This document shows, piece by piece, positions 32,727 through 44,034 of a DNA stretch of 64,000 nucleotides (positions are counted from its first letter, which is position 1; each line of letters begins with the position of its first letter). Source of the DNA: Primulina eburnea (taxonomy: Eukaryota; Streptophyta; Magnoliopsida; Lamiales; Gesneriaceae). The position numbers were made by a program, and so were the translations under genes. The stretch is taken from assembly GCF_022965805.1 (NCBI RefSeq), contig NC_133101.1:47138342-47202341 (forward strand), in the 5' to 3' direction. The notes beneath the pieces were generated by a model. That model made no database searches and had not been told where the DNA came from. It worked only from the letters and a program-made list of their open reading frames with translations.

Positions 32727-33752
32727 CTAGGATTGTACTTTGACTAGTTAACGATTCCGCGAGGGTCACAAGGTGGCGATATTGGGTATAATTGCAACAT
32801 GTGTACGAGCCAGTGCATTGTAGTCGGAAAGTTACCGCTCACCTACGGGTGTGAATATCCTATGCGATCTAACGAAATATTAGTACATAAAATATGTGGC
32901 AAGATCAGTGTAAGATGTACATTAAGGACAAGAGTTCCCCAGTTGTGCATGCGATGACACTATGTATGTTTCATGAATGTATCACATAGCTATCGAATCT
33001 AAAATGCAATCTTGATGAACCAATGGTTGCAGATTCGATCGGAATATATGAGATAAAAAGACCATATTGAACGTTAATCATAACCGATTGGTTCTTGCAG
33101 ACACTGAATTAAATGTAATTGAAGTATGTATAATAGGCTTGTAGGAGTACAAGTTCAACATGTTAATTAATTAAAGTTCTTAATTGACTTTGAAATATTA
33201 TTAAATAAAAAAGTTGAACTAGTCAAATTAATTAACCAAACCCATTAATGTTTTGTTTAATCAAAGAGTCATAACTCTATAATTAAGGACACTAGGTTAA
33301 GGACTCATGGTTTTAAAATGGCCACCATTTCGAAAACCCTAGCATCCAAGACTAGCAAACTTTCGAAAACTACTATCCAAAAATTCTCAAGTTTTCGGCC
33401 ACCCAAAATTAATTAGGGTTTGAGCCGTCAACTTGTTCTTCGATCTCAATGATAAATTTCTTCTAAGTTTTCTAGTGCATTTCAGAGGAGAAACACGTAT
33501 TTCAGTCGCTGACTTGATTGGAGTTTGAAGAAAGAAGTTTTTCAAGAAGAAAATACGACAAGCTATCTTCTCTAATCTCATAATAGTCGGCACCAAGTGA
33601 TTTATTTACTCAAAGTATATTCATAAACCCCATGTGAATGATTATTATTGCTCAAATCATACGAGTGTTCAAAGACGTTATTTGAATGTTAAATTAAAAT
33701 TTAAAACTTGTGCTGCGCTTTGGATACAAGAAACCGATTTCCAACACTAACT
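32727..33752 (+). mobile_element. Copia-type LTR remnant related to the solo LTR at 224-2388
   Basis: It shares long diverged stretches with about 710-2388, including GAGCCAGTGCATTGTAGTC, the GTTACCGCTCACCTACGGGTG region, GAACCAATGGTTGCAGAT, and the terminal CTTGTGCTGCGCTTTGG...CCAACAC. The 5' several hundred bases of the family and the internal AAATTCAAGGAGTT repeat block are missing. It abuts a truncated gypsy LTR on the left with no target duplication. Confidence 0.65.
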
Positions 33753-34546
33753 TCGTCTCATTTCATTTCTTTCCTTGAAAATGTATTTTTATGAATTTCT
33801 AACACTTCTCAACGTAATTATTGTATTTTATTCAACTTTCATCACAAACAATTATTATATAATGATTCAACTTTCATCACAAACAATTATTATATAATGT
33901 TAATGATAATAATGAAATAATGTTATTTTAAAATTTTAAATACCCTACTTTAATCATTAGTCATGCAAATATCATTATACAATCTAACCATATTTTACCA
34001 ATAAATCTTACGTTCGTTTTGATTTGAGGGAATATTGGAAAGAATTTTTTTAAATTAACTCCACGTTATGGTGGATTTCAATTTGCTCAGAAAATAATTG
34101 GTTTTGATTTGAAATTCATTATTAAGTGAATTTACCCCAACAAACCAATTGAGTTTTTATTATGAATTTGAAATACTCAGTTCCAAATTCATCAATCTAA
34201 ATAAAATCTTTCATATTTTAGCATGCCCAAAAAAGACGTTTTTTCTGAAAATAATACCTAATATAAATTTTTCAATCGTTCAAAATCATTCTTCAATATT
34301 TTTTTCCAATAGACAAATGTCCCCAAAGGTTAATCTGATTTATTTTTTCAAAGAAGTTGAAAAATGAGAAAAAAAGGCTCGTTAGATATTTTTTAATTAG
34401 TTGATAAAGCTTGTGATATAAGGAAAAATGTTAAGAAGATTATTTTTTTTACTATTTTTTGCAAATCACCCCTCCTTTTTTTGGGTACAAGAATATGTTT
34501 GGCAACTCAAATTTAAAATTTTAATTTTAATAATCATATATGTTGG
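33753..34546. other. AT-rich intergenic stretch
   Basis: It contains a direct repeat of about 33 bp (ATTCAACTTTCATCACAAAC..., at about 33831-33860 and 33863-33898). No coding frame or mobile-element terminus is recognised. Confidence 0.45.
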
Positions 34547-34610
34547 GTTAAGTGTGCATGCATGAGAGTAGCATTGAGATGGATGACCTCTTGGAAAGTT
34601 CTCATACATC
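34547..34610 (+). pseudogene. 5S rRNA-derived fragment (3' half), possibly from a Cassandra-type TRIM
   Basis: The stretch GGTTAAGTGTGCATGC-n-GAGAGTAG-n-GATGGATGACCTCTTGGAAAG aligns with the 3' half of plant 5S rRNA (GTTAAGCGTGCTTGGGC, GAGAGTAGTACTAGGATGG, GTGACCTCCTGGGAAG) with scattered substitutions. The 5' half with the rest of the internal promoter is missing, so it is not a functional gene. Cassandra elements carry 5S sequence in their LTRs; whether this is one, or a 5S-derived SINE, cannot be settled because no second LTR copy is seen. Confidence 0.6.
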
Positions 34611-35583
34611 AAGGTGCTGACAATGTGTCACTTGATCTGGTTGGCTAGGTGGGCTATAAAAGAGTGACACCAAATCTTAACGGGTAATACTGTCTCTGCT
34701 GGGGACATGGTCGACTGTAGGGAAAAGATAAGACAAATCTTTAAAGAATATGAGACAGCACCAGCAGATAGACACACACCTCCCCAAACTCATGGACCTA
34801 ACAGTATGACCTATTAGCTCCCATGTAGGTGCATTTCGGGCTGCCACATATATAAAGAAATAAATTTGCGCCTTGACTAACAGTTATAGATTTTGGTCTA
34901 GTGGTAAACGCTTGATTCTAACAATATATAAGCAAATTTAATATTAAAAAAAAATTTAACTTCTATAAAAATCAACTACTTCAGTTGCATTTGGTTAATT
35001 CGATTATAGCATAGGGCTTTGCCCTAACTACATATAATGACTATTTTTTGACTAATTTTATTTTACGTGAGGCTACTTAAGGTTGATTATAAAAATTTTT
35101 ATATGTGAGTCTAACTTTTATAAAAAAGCCATCAATCATAATGTGTGTTTATATTATTTTAGTTTTATAACAATTTTCAAATTAAATCAATGCATTAAAA
35201 ACTATACAAAAACTTAAATGAACATATTTATTTCTCAATTGATAACATTGTCAATTCAATCAATATTTGTTGTGACATTGTTGATCGGAGATAAATTTTG
35301 GTGAGCTTTAACTTTAGAAACTTCGTTTCAATTTGCTATTGGGACCGGGATAGTCAACAAGTTTTTATAACAATGTGAGCATAACATCAACCTCAACCAA
35401 CTACGGCGACGACAAGAAAATGGCCAAAATTCCCCGATTATACGACTTAAATAAATTTTCTTGTGATGAACACAAAAGTATCCAACACAAATCAACACCA
35501 ATCAAAATTAAAGTCACTATTCAAACATCCACCAATTTTTCAATGGCCACAAACAACTTCTATTAAGATCTAATTATTGTAAT
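34611..35583. other. Unclassified sequence between the 5S-like fragment and the copia element
   Basis: The GC-moderate part 34611-34860 may belong to the same element as the 5S-like fragment. A tRNA-like A-box word TGGTCTAGTGGTA (34893-34905) appears without a B box. A 63-codon frame at 35375-35566 has no recognisable domain. Confidence 0.4.
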
Positions 35584-35759
35584 TGTAGAAAAGATTATAT
35601 TTGTTTTCCTTAATTATGTTTTCCTTATTATTTTTTCTATAATTAATTTGGATCCTACTTAAGGGAATTCTGTTACCTTTTAGTCACTGAATGGTCTATA
35701 TTTAGAATGATTTTTTTTATTGAATAAGAAAATTTCGTATTTCTTCATGGTATCAAGCC
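35584..35759 (+). mobile_element. 5' LTR (164 bp) and primer-binding site of a truncated Ty1/copia element
   Basis: The LTR runs from TGTAGAAAAGATT to TTTCTTCA (35747). It is followed at once by TGGTATCAAGCC (35748-35759), a one-base variant of the TGGTATCAGAGC site that matches the 3' end of initiator-Met tRNA. The short AT-rich LTR with a poly-T and AATAAG stretch near its end is typical of small copia LTRs. Its left border is approximate by about 6 bp because a second TG lies at 35578. Confidence 0.65.
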
Positions 35760-35789
35760 GATCTCCGTACTCTAGCACATCTGTTCATT

Positions 35790-36988
35790 CTCATTTAACC
35801 ACGCTTCTGTCAGTAATTGGCATCCTCATACCAAATATGGCATGGGTCACAACATTTCTTTTGTCATTGGCAATTCCCATCTCTCCATGATTCTTTATAT
35901 TACAAACCATAAACTCCATGCAAAAATATCTTTGATGGTCCCAATCTATATTCATGTATATTTGCAGTAGAGGGAAGGATGGATATCTCACCGGTGAAAC
36001 TGTGGCTCCGCAGAATACAGATCCCAAACACAGATCCTAGAAGACTGGTGATCATCTTGTTATGTCTTGGCTCATAAATTCCACGACTGCTGAAGTTAGA
36101 GAAAATTTTCTACTTCAAAAAACAACCAAGACATATGGGAAGCCGCACTTGAAACACACTCAAGCACAGAAATATTTCTGAACTGTTTGAGGTTGAGACG
36201 AGATTGTATGACCTCAAACAAGGGGACATGATTGTCACTCAATATTTTAACACCTTCACACGCTTCTGGTTACAACTAGACCTATATGAAATGTATTCTT
36301 GGAAGTGTACTGATGATTCCGCCCTGTATAAGAAGATTGTTGACCAAAAAAGGACTGTTCGATTTCTTCTTGGCCTAAATAGGGGCCTAGATGAAGTCAA
36401 AGGGAAATTTATGGGAATCAAGCCCTTCTTTAATATTAGAGAGGCTTTTGCAGAAGTCACGAAAGATGAAAGTAGGAAGAAATTGATGCTGATAGAAAAT
36501 AAGCCTGCAATGGAAGGCTCAGTTTTATTCATTCACAATTCATCTCAACCGAATAAGTTTGGCGAAGGGCGGCCTTGGTGTGACAATTGCAAGAAACTTG
36601 GTCAAGTCAAGGCTACTTGCTGGAAATTACACAGTAAACCAATATACGGGAAACCATCCCACACACGGTTTGAGAGGCATGTATCACAGAGACCAGTACC
36701 AAGGGTAGTCTTTTCACCTGAGATCAGATAGAAGCATGCAGAAAATGCTAAGTCGAGAGTCGAGTTCCGAACAACCACCCCAGGAACCTGCTGAGTCACA
36801 CATTGTTTTCCATGCACACCAAGGTATCATTTCCTATGCCCATATTGTCAAAAATAATCTTTATATCCATGGATAATCGACTCAGGGGCCTCATATCACA
36901 TGATTGGATATATCAGCCTTCTAAAAAATTATCAGCCGTGCACTGGCGATTCTAGAGTCCAAATAGCTAATGGCTCTTTATCACTTGT
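35790..36988 (+). pseudogene. Ty1/copia gag and start of protease, truncated
   Basis: Gag is readable from about 35955 (GRKDGYLTGETVAPQNTDP), through MSWLINSTTAEVRENFL, to the main open frame at 36204-36731 (LKQGDMIVTQYFNTFTRFW). The zinc knuckle CDNCKKLGQVKATC has Gln where the metal-binding His should be. The protease begins at about 36868 with IIDSGASYHMIG, the copia aspartic-protease signature. Stops near 36035, 36180 and 36731 break the frame. At 36988 the coding stops against the LTR of element D. The left flank CTTGT (36984-36988) is the predicted target duplication of D. Confidence 0.82.
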
Positions 36989-39900
36989 TGTAGAGGCCCG
37001 TATTTCGTACTTGAAAATTTGCGAAAAAATTAAAAATTTTCTCTTTAAATAATTAAAATGTCTCATTCGTAAAGTAAACTGATAAGTAAAGTTTAATGTT
37101 CAAAATAGCACAGCGGAAGTAATTATTGTTTGCAAAATAACAATTTAAAATAATTCAGCAACAAATAAAAACTGAGTTTGAAATAAAATAGTAAATGCTG
37201 AAAATGAGTCCTCGGGTTCCTACTACTGCCGACCCAAGATGGCTCACTGGTCCCCGCCCTCGGCTCCGACCTCATCAGTACCTACAACAATCAAGTCTAG
37301 TGAGCTTAAAAACTCAGCATCCATATATCATAGATAACAAGTAAATATATAATAAAATTTCATGCCATGTAAATATCTCATATCGTAAAGTGTACATGAA
37401 AATATCTTGTCATGGGTAATTATAAATACGTGCATAACTGAACTGAAAATCGTAAGTGAAATGTTTGCTCGATAGAGCCCTGTCATGAAATAGCATATAA
37501 TAATTTTCTGTTGAGAATATGTTCTACGCTAGTGGCCCATAACGTGAAATGAATCGTATGATCAGACTAAACCACAGTATACTGGGCGGTAGAGATCTAC
37601 CAATACATGAACATGAACTGAACCGGTCAGTGACCATCGGATGAAGTAATAATCCCATGATAAGCTACAATCCCATGAACGTGAAGTGGCCACAAGTAAT
37701 ATCGCATATATCTCAAAAATGAACATTTTATATTTTTATACTCGTAATATAATTAAATATCCTGTATTATTTTACCGAAAGGGTTGGATCGTTCCCAGGC
37801 TCGCTGAGACCTAATTCTAACATGAAAAATATGCAAATGATTTAACTTGACCAAAACATTGTAATTGAATCAAAAAACGAGACAATTACGCCCAATGACT
37901 TAGTATTTAACCATAGCTTCTTACCAACCCGAACCAACATCGAACCATCGTTTAGCCATGATTAAAATACAGCTAAAATGATGAAATAATGCTCCTAAAT
38001 TTACATTACTCGAATTTTTGGTGAATGGAGGCCAAAAACATAAAACGCTCTTTCGAGAGTCATTTTGGCACATTGCACCGTAAATTCTCGTACGAACTCG
38101 AAACTTAACCGAATTGCAAACGGTAAAAAACATGACCTTTCTAACTCAATGTGGTACTGTCCAGTCCAAGGAAATAGGCTAAAAGCCAAACAAGAACTCG
38201 AAATACACCTCTGAACAGCGGGTACAGTTGTTGTCAAAAACTACAGCAGCTGTTACTGCGTTTACTTGCGTTGTTTGCAAGGCTAATGGCCATTGGGGCT
38301 TGAACCACCGACCAGAACCTCTTCCCAACATCCTAAGGTGTGGCGTGAACCATGGTTAAGGGCCCTAGGCCAGCCAAAATCCCAGAAACACCAGCAACAA
38401 CTTCGAAGCTCCACCCGAGAACGCATATACACGCGTGGGGTGTTGCAATTGTTCTTGCTGTCATGCATCATTACAGTGACCATTCGATTGACCATGGCAT
38501 GATCAAGACATCATAAGGTATGGTATGAACCATGGCTAAGGGCCAGAAGCCAACCAAGATCCACACCAAACCACAAAACCGAAAACCAACTTGCGCAGAA
38601 AAGTGAAGGGATCGAAGGGGCTTGTCTTGTTTTGTTTGAAAACCGATGCAACCATGGACCAAGCCTTGAAAGGCCGACTTGGTAACGTCTTAGGCATAAC
38701 AAGGAGATGTTCTAACCATGGCTATAGCTCCTAGGGCAGCCAAGATCAAGATCATCCCCCCTTGACAACAAACTGAAAATTTCGAGGCTCAAAATGACTC
38801 AATGGAAGAGTTGCTGTATTTTCTCAATTCCAGCATGCATGGGGCTTGAACTAATGGACCAATATGGTCCTAACACAGCCTAGTACGTGTCTAGGTGCAG
38901 CCTTGGGAGCCTAGGATCGAGCCAACAACCTGAAACCATTAAAAACGATAAAACCGTGAATCACAACGGGGAGGGCCGAAATCTGTACATGTTTCGAAAT
39001 GTTGCTGTCATAAATTTCGGTTTCCTTGCAAATTAAATCATGTGCATGCGATGTTTAAATATACCTATATGGCTTGATTGAAGAGTGAAAGAAGATATAA
39101 ACATGCCTGGGTTTGTTTTGAAAGGAAAACAAATGAAACGACGACGCGCCGCGGAGGAGGAGTAGTGTTCTTCGCTTCTTGTTCTTCCCTCTTGTTTTCT
39201 CACAAATTTTATCTTGTTTTCTCTCGGTTTTTCTCACGATTTTCTACTGAAGTTTGCTCTGAAATTTTCGAGAATGGTGAGGGAGAAATGGCTAGGGAGA
39301 AATGAGGGAAGGTTGCAAGATGAATGGGAATTAAATGGCAAGATAAATCTTTCAATCCTAGAATTTGTTAGATGGTTTGATATCAAAAGATTTGAAGGGT
39401 ATTTAGGAGTGCACTTGGTCGATATTTAAGTCTAGGAGCAAGGGAGAAATTTCTTAATTAATTATTTGTTGGCGATTTAAAAAGGATAGGGATTATCTAT
39501 AAAAAATAGTTAAGGAAGGGATTAAGAGAAATGAGTTGTCAATTATTTAAATCTAGAAAAGAGTGATGACCGATTTCTAGGATTAAAAATAGAGGGAAAA
39601 ATTGCTTAATTGATTAATTATTGAAGAATAAATGGTGAGGGAATTATCTCCAAGAAAAGGTTAAGGAAATAATTAAAGATGGAGAGTTGATTATATTTTT
39701 AAATCTCCTAATGGGGTGGCCGATTTTTTTTTTCATTTAAAAAAAGAAGAGAAATATTGCTAGATAAACATGGTAGAATATTGCTTCAATATTAATCAGT
39801 GGTGAATAAAAATTTAGGGATTTATCTATGCTAAGAAGGGATAAACAAAGATATCTAAGATTATGAGTTGCCAAATATTTTAAACCCAATTATGAAGTTG

Positions 39901-40314
39901 CCGAAATCTAGATGAAATGGGAGGGGAAAATATTGTTAAATATAGTAGTTTAAATCTTTAGTGTTTTATCTGCCCATTAAATATTTTAGTGAATTAAGAA
40001 ATTAATTATTGAACTTTATTTACTACTTAACTCCAATTATTCAAATAATTCCTTAAACATTCTTTTACCTTAAATCAACTCATTATTTATCTTAAATAAA
40101 TTATAAGAATGTTTTCTTAATATTAAATTTTATCTCATTACTCTAACTCCAGTCCGGCCTCATTTACTTAACTGAAAAGATAACAATTAAACTAATGCGT
40201 AAAATAATTAAATTTAAAGGAAAGAATTTAAATTCTCATGTAATAAAATCATTTTAAATTTAAATACTAGAATTTATGCATGGCGTATACGGAGTCTAAT
40301 TTACGGGTTCGACA
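36989..40314 (-). mobile_element. 3' LTR of gypsy element D (minus, 3326 bp)
   Basis: The minus-strand start TGTCGAACCCGTAAATTAG is at 40314, next to the reversed polypurine tract CTCTCCCCCC (40317-40326). The other end is TGTAGAGGCCCG read on plus (36989). It contains the LTR hairpin word in weakened form (GAGCTTAAAAACTC, 37302-37315). About three diverged repeats of a unit with GAACCATGGCTAAGGGCC lie at 38340, 38530 and 38715. It interrupts the copia protease on the left and joins D's own pol on the right. Confidence 0.75.
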
Positions 40315-40583
40315 ACTCTCCCCCCTTAAAAGAAATTTCGTCCTCAAAATTAAAACTTACCGAATAGCTCTGGATAACGACTCCTCATCTCTGGCTCAGA
40401 CTCCCACGTAGCTTCCTCCTCTGAATGGTTAAGCCATTTGACTTTAACTCGCTTAACCAGCTTGTTCCAAAGCTTCTTCTCCTGTCTGTCTAAGATCTGC
40501 ATTAGTCTCTTCTCATAAGACAGGTTCGAGGTAAGCTGCAACGGCTCAAAGTTCAAGACATGTCAAGGATTCGCCATATACTT
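40315..40583 (-). pseudogene. Element D pol, C-terminal end of integrase with polypurine tract
   Basis: The frame 40350-40556 encodes the chromodomain-like tail: LTSNLSYEKRLMQILDRQEK, then VKVKWLNHSEEEATWE and MRSRYPELF at the end, as in Tekay/Del-type chromoviruses. The polypurine tract lies at 40315-40328 in reverse. The coding is interrupted at 40583 by a solo LTR and resumes at 43916. Confidence 0.8.
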
Positions 40584-43500
40584 TGAAACGTCCTCATCTC
40601 TTATTGCTTTAAAAGTACTAGAATTTTTTATTTTTTTTTAAAAAAATCTCTCACATTTTCGGTCATTGCATGCACATGCAAATAAAATAATCTTGCACCA
40701 TTTTAAAGTAAATCATCCAACTAGTATTTGAAAATTGAAAGGGAAAAGTCAAACCAGAAATCGTCAAACGTTTTACCAAACTTAAAAAGCAATAATTTGA
40801 AAAGTAAAGCCCATACTAAACCTCTCAAAAATCTCTCAAAAAGCTTAAGTAAATAATCTTAAAAATCTTTAACATAATTCATAAGTCATAATCGTAAATG
40901 CGGAAAAGTAGAAGCGCTGGTCCTCGGGTTGTGTGCACCTTCAGTCCAGTAGTATCACCCGTCAAGTCCTCCCTCAGAACCACCTACATCCATCACACCT
41001 AGTGAGTCTAAAGACTCAACACACCATAATCTTTATAACGAGTAATACGTAATACAGTCAACATATAACGGTGAAAAATATTTGTACTTAAAATATCGTT
41101 TTCATGAAGATGCCTAAACATAAACATTTTCGTAAACATTTTCATGATGCATAAAACTTTAAACATAAACATTTTCATGACATGCATAAATAAACCTTAA
41201 TCTTTTTCCTTCTTCCTCAACATGACATAACATTTTAACATGATCATAAACATTTTCCTTTTCCTTTTCCTTTTCCTTTGTTGAATTCAGATCGTTAATT
41301 GTGACTTTCCTCAACATGACATGACATGACGATGGATCCATCTACATAAAACCACAGTACTGGGCGGCGGGGACATCAGCGACACTCTCACCGGTCAACT
41401 GAGCCTTGGCCTAACATGATCGAATAGAAATACGATCGTCGGGGCTCCCTCTGGGGCCTTTTCCCATAAATGGGCTCCCTCTGGGGCCTTCTCCCCTCAC
41501 GATATTCCCATTCTTCCGTTACCACAAAAGCGTTACCACATATCCGTTACCACATATTCGCAATGATGGAAACACGATCGTCGGGCTCCCACTGGGGCCA
41601 TACCCTCACGACGTCGCCACCATTAACGAATTAGTCACAATCACTTCACATCCTTCAACATTTTTCATTCACATCACTTTAGAAAAATCATGAATACATT
41701 TACATTTTCCATTTTTGAAACCAAGCATGCAACATGTATTTTAAATGTCTTCTTAAATAATAAAAATCAAATAGACATTTAAAAATCATAATTGAATCAT
41801 GAGCATTTCATAAACATTTAAAATGACATTTTAACCTCAAACATGAAAAATAACATTTTGACATTTTAAATCATAAACATATAAAATTCCATAAATATTT
41901 AAAATACCGTTTTAACATATAAAATCTCATAAACATTTAAAATAGCATTTTAACATAAATATTTCATAAACATCCATCACTAAAGAAAATAATCATATTA
42001 TCACATAAAACAGCATTCACGGCACTGCCATGACCTTTGCTAATTTCCCGGTGTAAAATGACCGTTTTACCCCTGGACTCGACATTTTACGTTTTCGACT
42101 TTTTTCATGATTTCACGACTCTAACATGTCCCAAATAATTATTTAAGCTTATATGAATTTTTCCGTAATTTTATTTGGCCTAAAACTTAGACTTTTTCAA
42201 TTATCTTTTCTTAATTATTTTAACGGTGTTTTAAACCCGAAAAATACCAAACTTTAATATAAAATTCCTAAATTCTAAATTTAGTCTTTTTATATTATTT
42301 TAGCCCTTATGGACCACGACTCGACCCCCGTGAGTCGTTTTCCAAAATTTCTTTGTTTTTAAAACTCATTTTGACACCTAAACTTCGACCCCGAGCCATC
42401 TCTTAATTTTGTCGAGTTACCTCCAAACCATATCGAACCAAAAGGTGCCCAACATGTTGAAGTAGCCTACTGGACACTAGGTTTGTCAAGAAAACACACA
42501 AAAACCCGAAAACGAGCCCACCCCAAAAGACACCTAAACTGGCCGAGACTAGGGCTGTGCATGAATTCTATGTTTTGGTGGCTAGACCCTAACCCGACGT
42601 CCCAGCTCTTGAACCCCCGTGTTGTGCGCCTCCTAAGGACCCTAATGGACCACCCTTGCACAGCCCGTGCCTCCAGCAACGAGCCTGCAACGGCAGAAGA
42701 AGGAGCGAACCCTGCACAAAACTGTGCAGGGCTCTCGGGTGGAGTCCTTCCTGAGAAGGACTCTTCGCCGTCTCCCCCCTTGAATCCTAGCCAAGCTAGG
42801 ACTCTTCTCTGGTCACCTCCACGCCCCTGGCTAGCCCTGGAACCCACCAAACCAAGCCCAGCCCTTACAACCAAAAAGACCGAACTCCTTTAATTCCATG
42901 ACAGCAACTTACGTGTTTCCTGGTTCTATTGCTTTCTGCCGTGGTTTAGGTGAGTGTGTGGAACTTTGATTTACTTAAAAGCTTTGCTTAAACATAATAT
43001 GGCATCATGGCAGCCCCTTACATGCATAAAACAATTTAAGGAATTCAAAATCATGAGATTTACACACAATAATGCATAGAACCGAAAATTCAGAAACTTT
43101 CTATTTAATCTTCATGCATCTAATATCTAAAAGAATTATATGATATGATGGATGAGAAAAGGAGATTAAGGTGTGCCTTTGCGTTATATACGCTCGAATG
43201 TCCTTTGACGACGAAGAACGGGATGCGAACGACGGCTAGGAATTGCCTTGTTGCTTCGAAAATTCCTCCCAAAAGCCAAAGGTGCTGCTGCCGATTTTTC
43301 AGAAAGGTGGTGCCGTGTGTGTGTGAGTGGTGTTGGGAGAGTTTTCAAAATTTAAAACATGGTGGCCGCTTTTATGATTTGTAGAATAGGGGAAAAATCA
43401 ATTTTAAATACTAATTTAACAACTAAATAACTCTAGGCCTATTAAGCCATGAATTAAGCCCAATTAAATTAATTAGATTTTCAATAAAATAATAATAAAG

Positions 43501-43910
43501 TTTTCTTTTAAATAAAAATGTGATTTTAATAGCCGGGATGCCCGAAAGCTCGAATTTTATTTGAAAATCCAATACCGATAAAGATTACATTCCGGCGTAT
43601 AAAATCACCTCACAACCCCTATTCTTCGAAAATTACTTAAAAACATCGACCGCATTTTAAATAATTAAAAATAATTATTTAATAAAAATCTTTTAAATTT
43701 TTAGCCCTCGGTCCCCGTTCCTCGATCGTCACTCGAATAACCTTTAAAAATACCATTTTATGCATGATGAAATTAAAAATCTAATTTAGCATATAAGCAT
43801 ACATGTCACATAATTAATTAATGCAATGCCAACAATTAATTAAAATACCAAAGCATTTAATAATTGCGCGCATGAGGTTTACGTGAACTTTAAATTTTCG
43901 GGGCGTTACA
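40584..43910 (-). mobile_element. Gypsy-type solo LTR (3327 bp) with 5-bp target duplication
   Basis: On the minus strand it runs from TGTAACGCCCCGAAAA to GAGGACGTTTCA. It is flanked by TACTT on both sides (40579-40583 and 43911-43915). Element D coding is continuous once it and one duplication are removed. It belongs with the LTRs at 9489-12258 and 29900-32726: the hairpin GAGTCTAAAGACTC is at 41004-41017, the ACATCAGCGACACTCTCACC block at 41372-41391, and the termini match. There is no internal domain. It also holds two GGGCTCCCTCTGGGGCC repeats (41436-41490). Both-strand frames of about 135 codons at 42467-42893 are read from a GC-rich LTR stretch and are not thought to be genes. Confidence 0.88.
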
Positions 43911-44034
43911 TACTTCCTTAGCATAGAGACGTGGAACACATTGTGTACTCCGGCCAGATTCGGCGGAAGATCAACACGATAAGGTAACGTCCTAACCTTG
44001 TCGAGGATCTCAAATGGTCCGATGAATCTCGAAC
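43911..44034 (-). pseudogene. Element D pol, middle fragment of integrase C-terminal region
   Basis: On the minus strand it encodes [20 protein letters not shown] and then LAGVHNVFHVSMLRKYV, the conserved region after the integrase core. Its left end is the TACTT duplication of the solo LTR. Its right end is the CGAAC duplication (44030-44034) of element C. Confidence 0.85.

Noticed and set aside
34893..34905. Possible tRNA gene or SINE head (TGGTCTAGTGGTA)
   Set aside because: It matches only an A box. No B box lies at the required distance and no cloverleaf can be drawn.
42467..42893. Overlapping 135-codon frames on both strands
   Set aside because: They lie inside the TSD-bounded solo LTR 40584-43910 in a GC-rich stretch; mirrored frames without homology indicate non-coding DNA.
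36989..43910. D LTR (3326 bp) and the solo LTR (3327 bp) as the two LTRs of one element
   Set aside because: Their termini and sequence differ, and the solo LTR has its own TACTT duplication inside D pol; the equal length is a coincidence.
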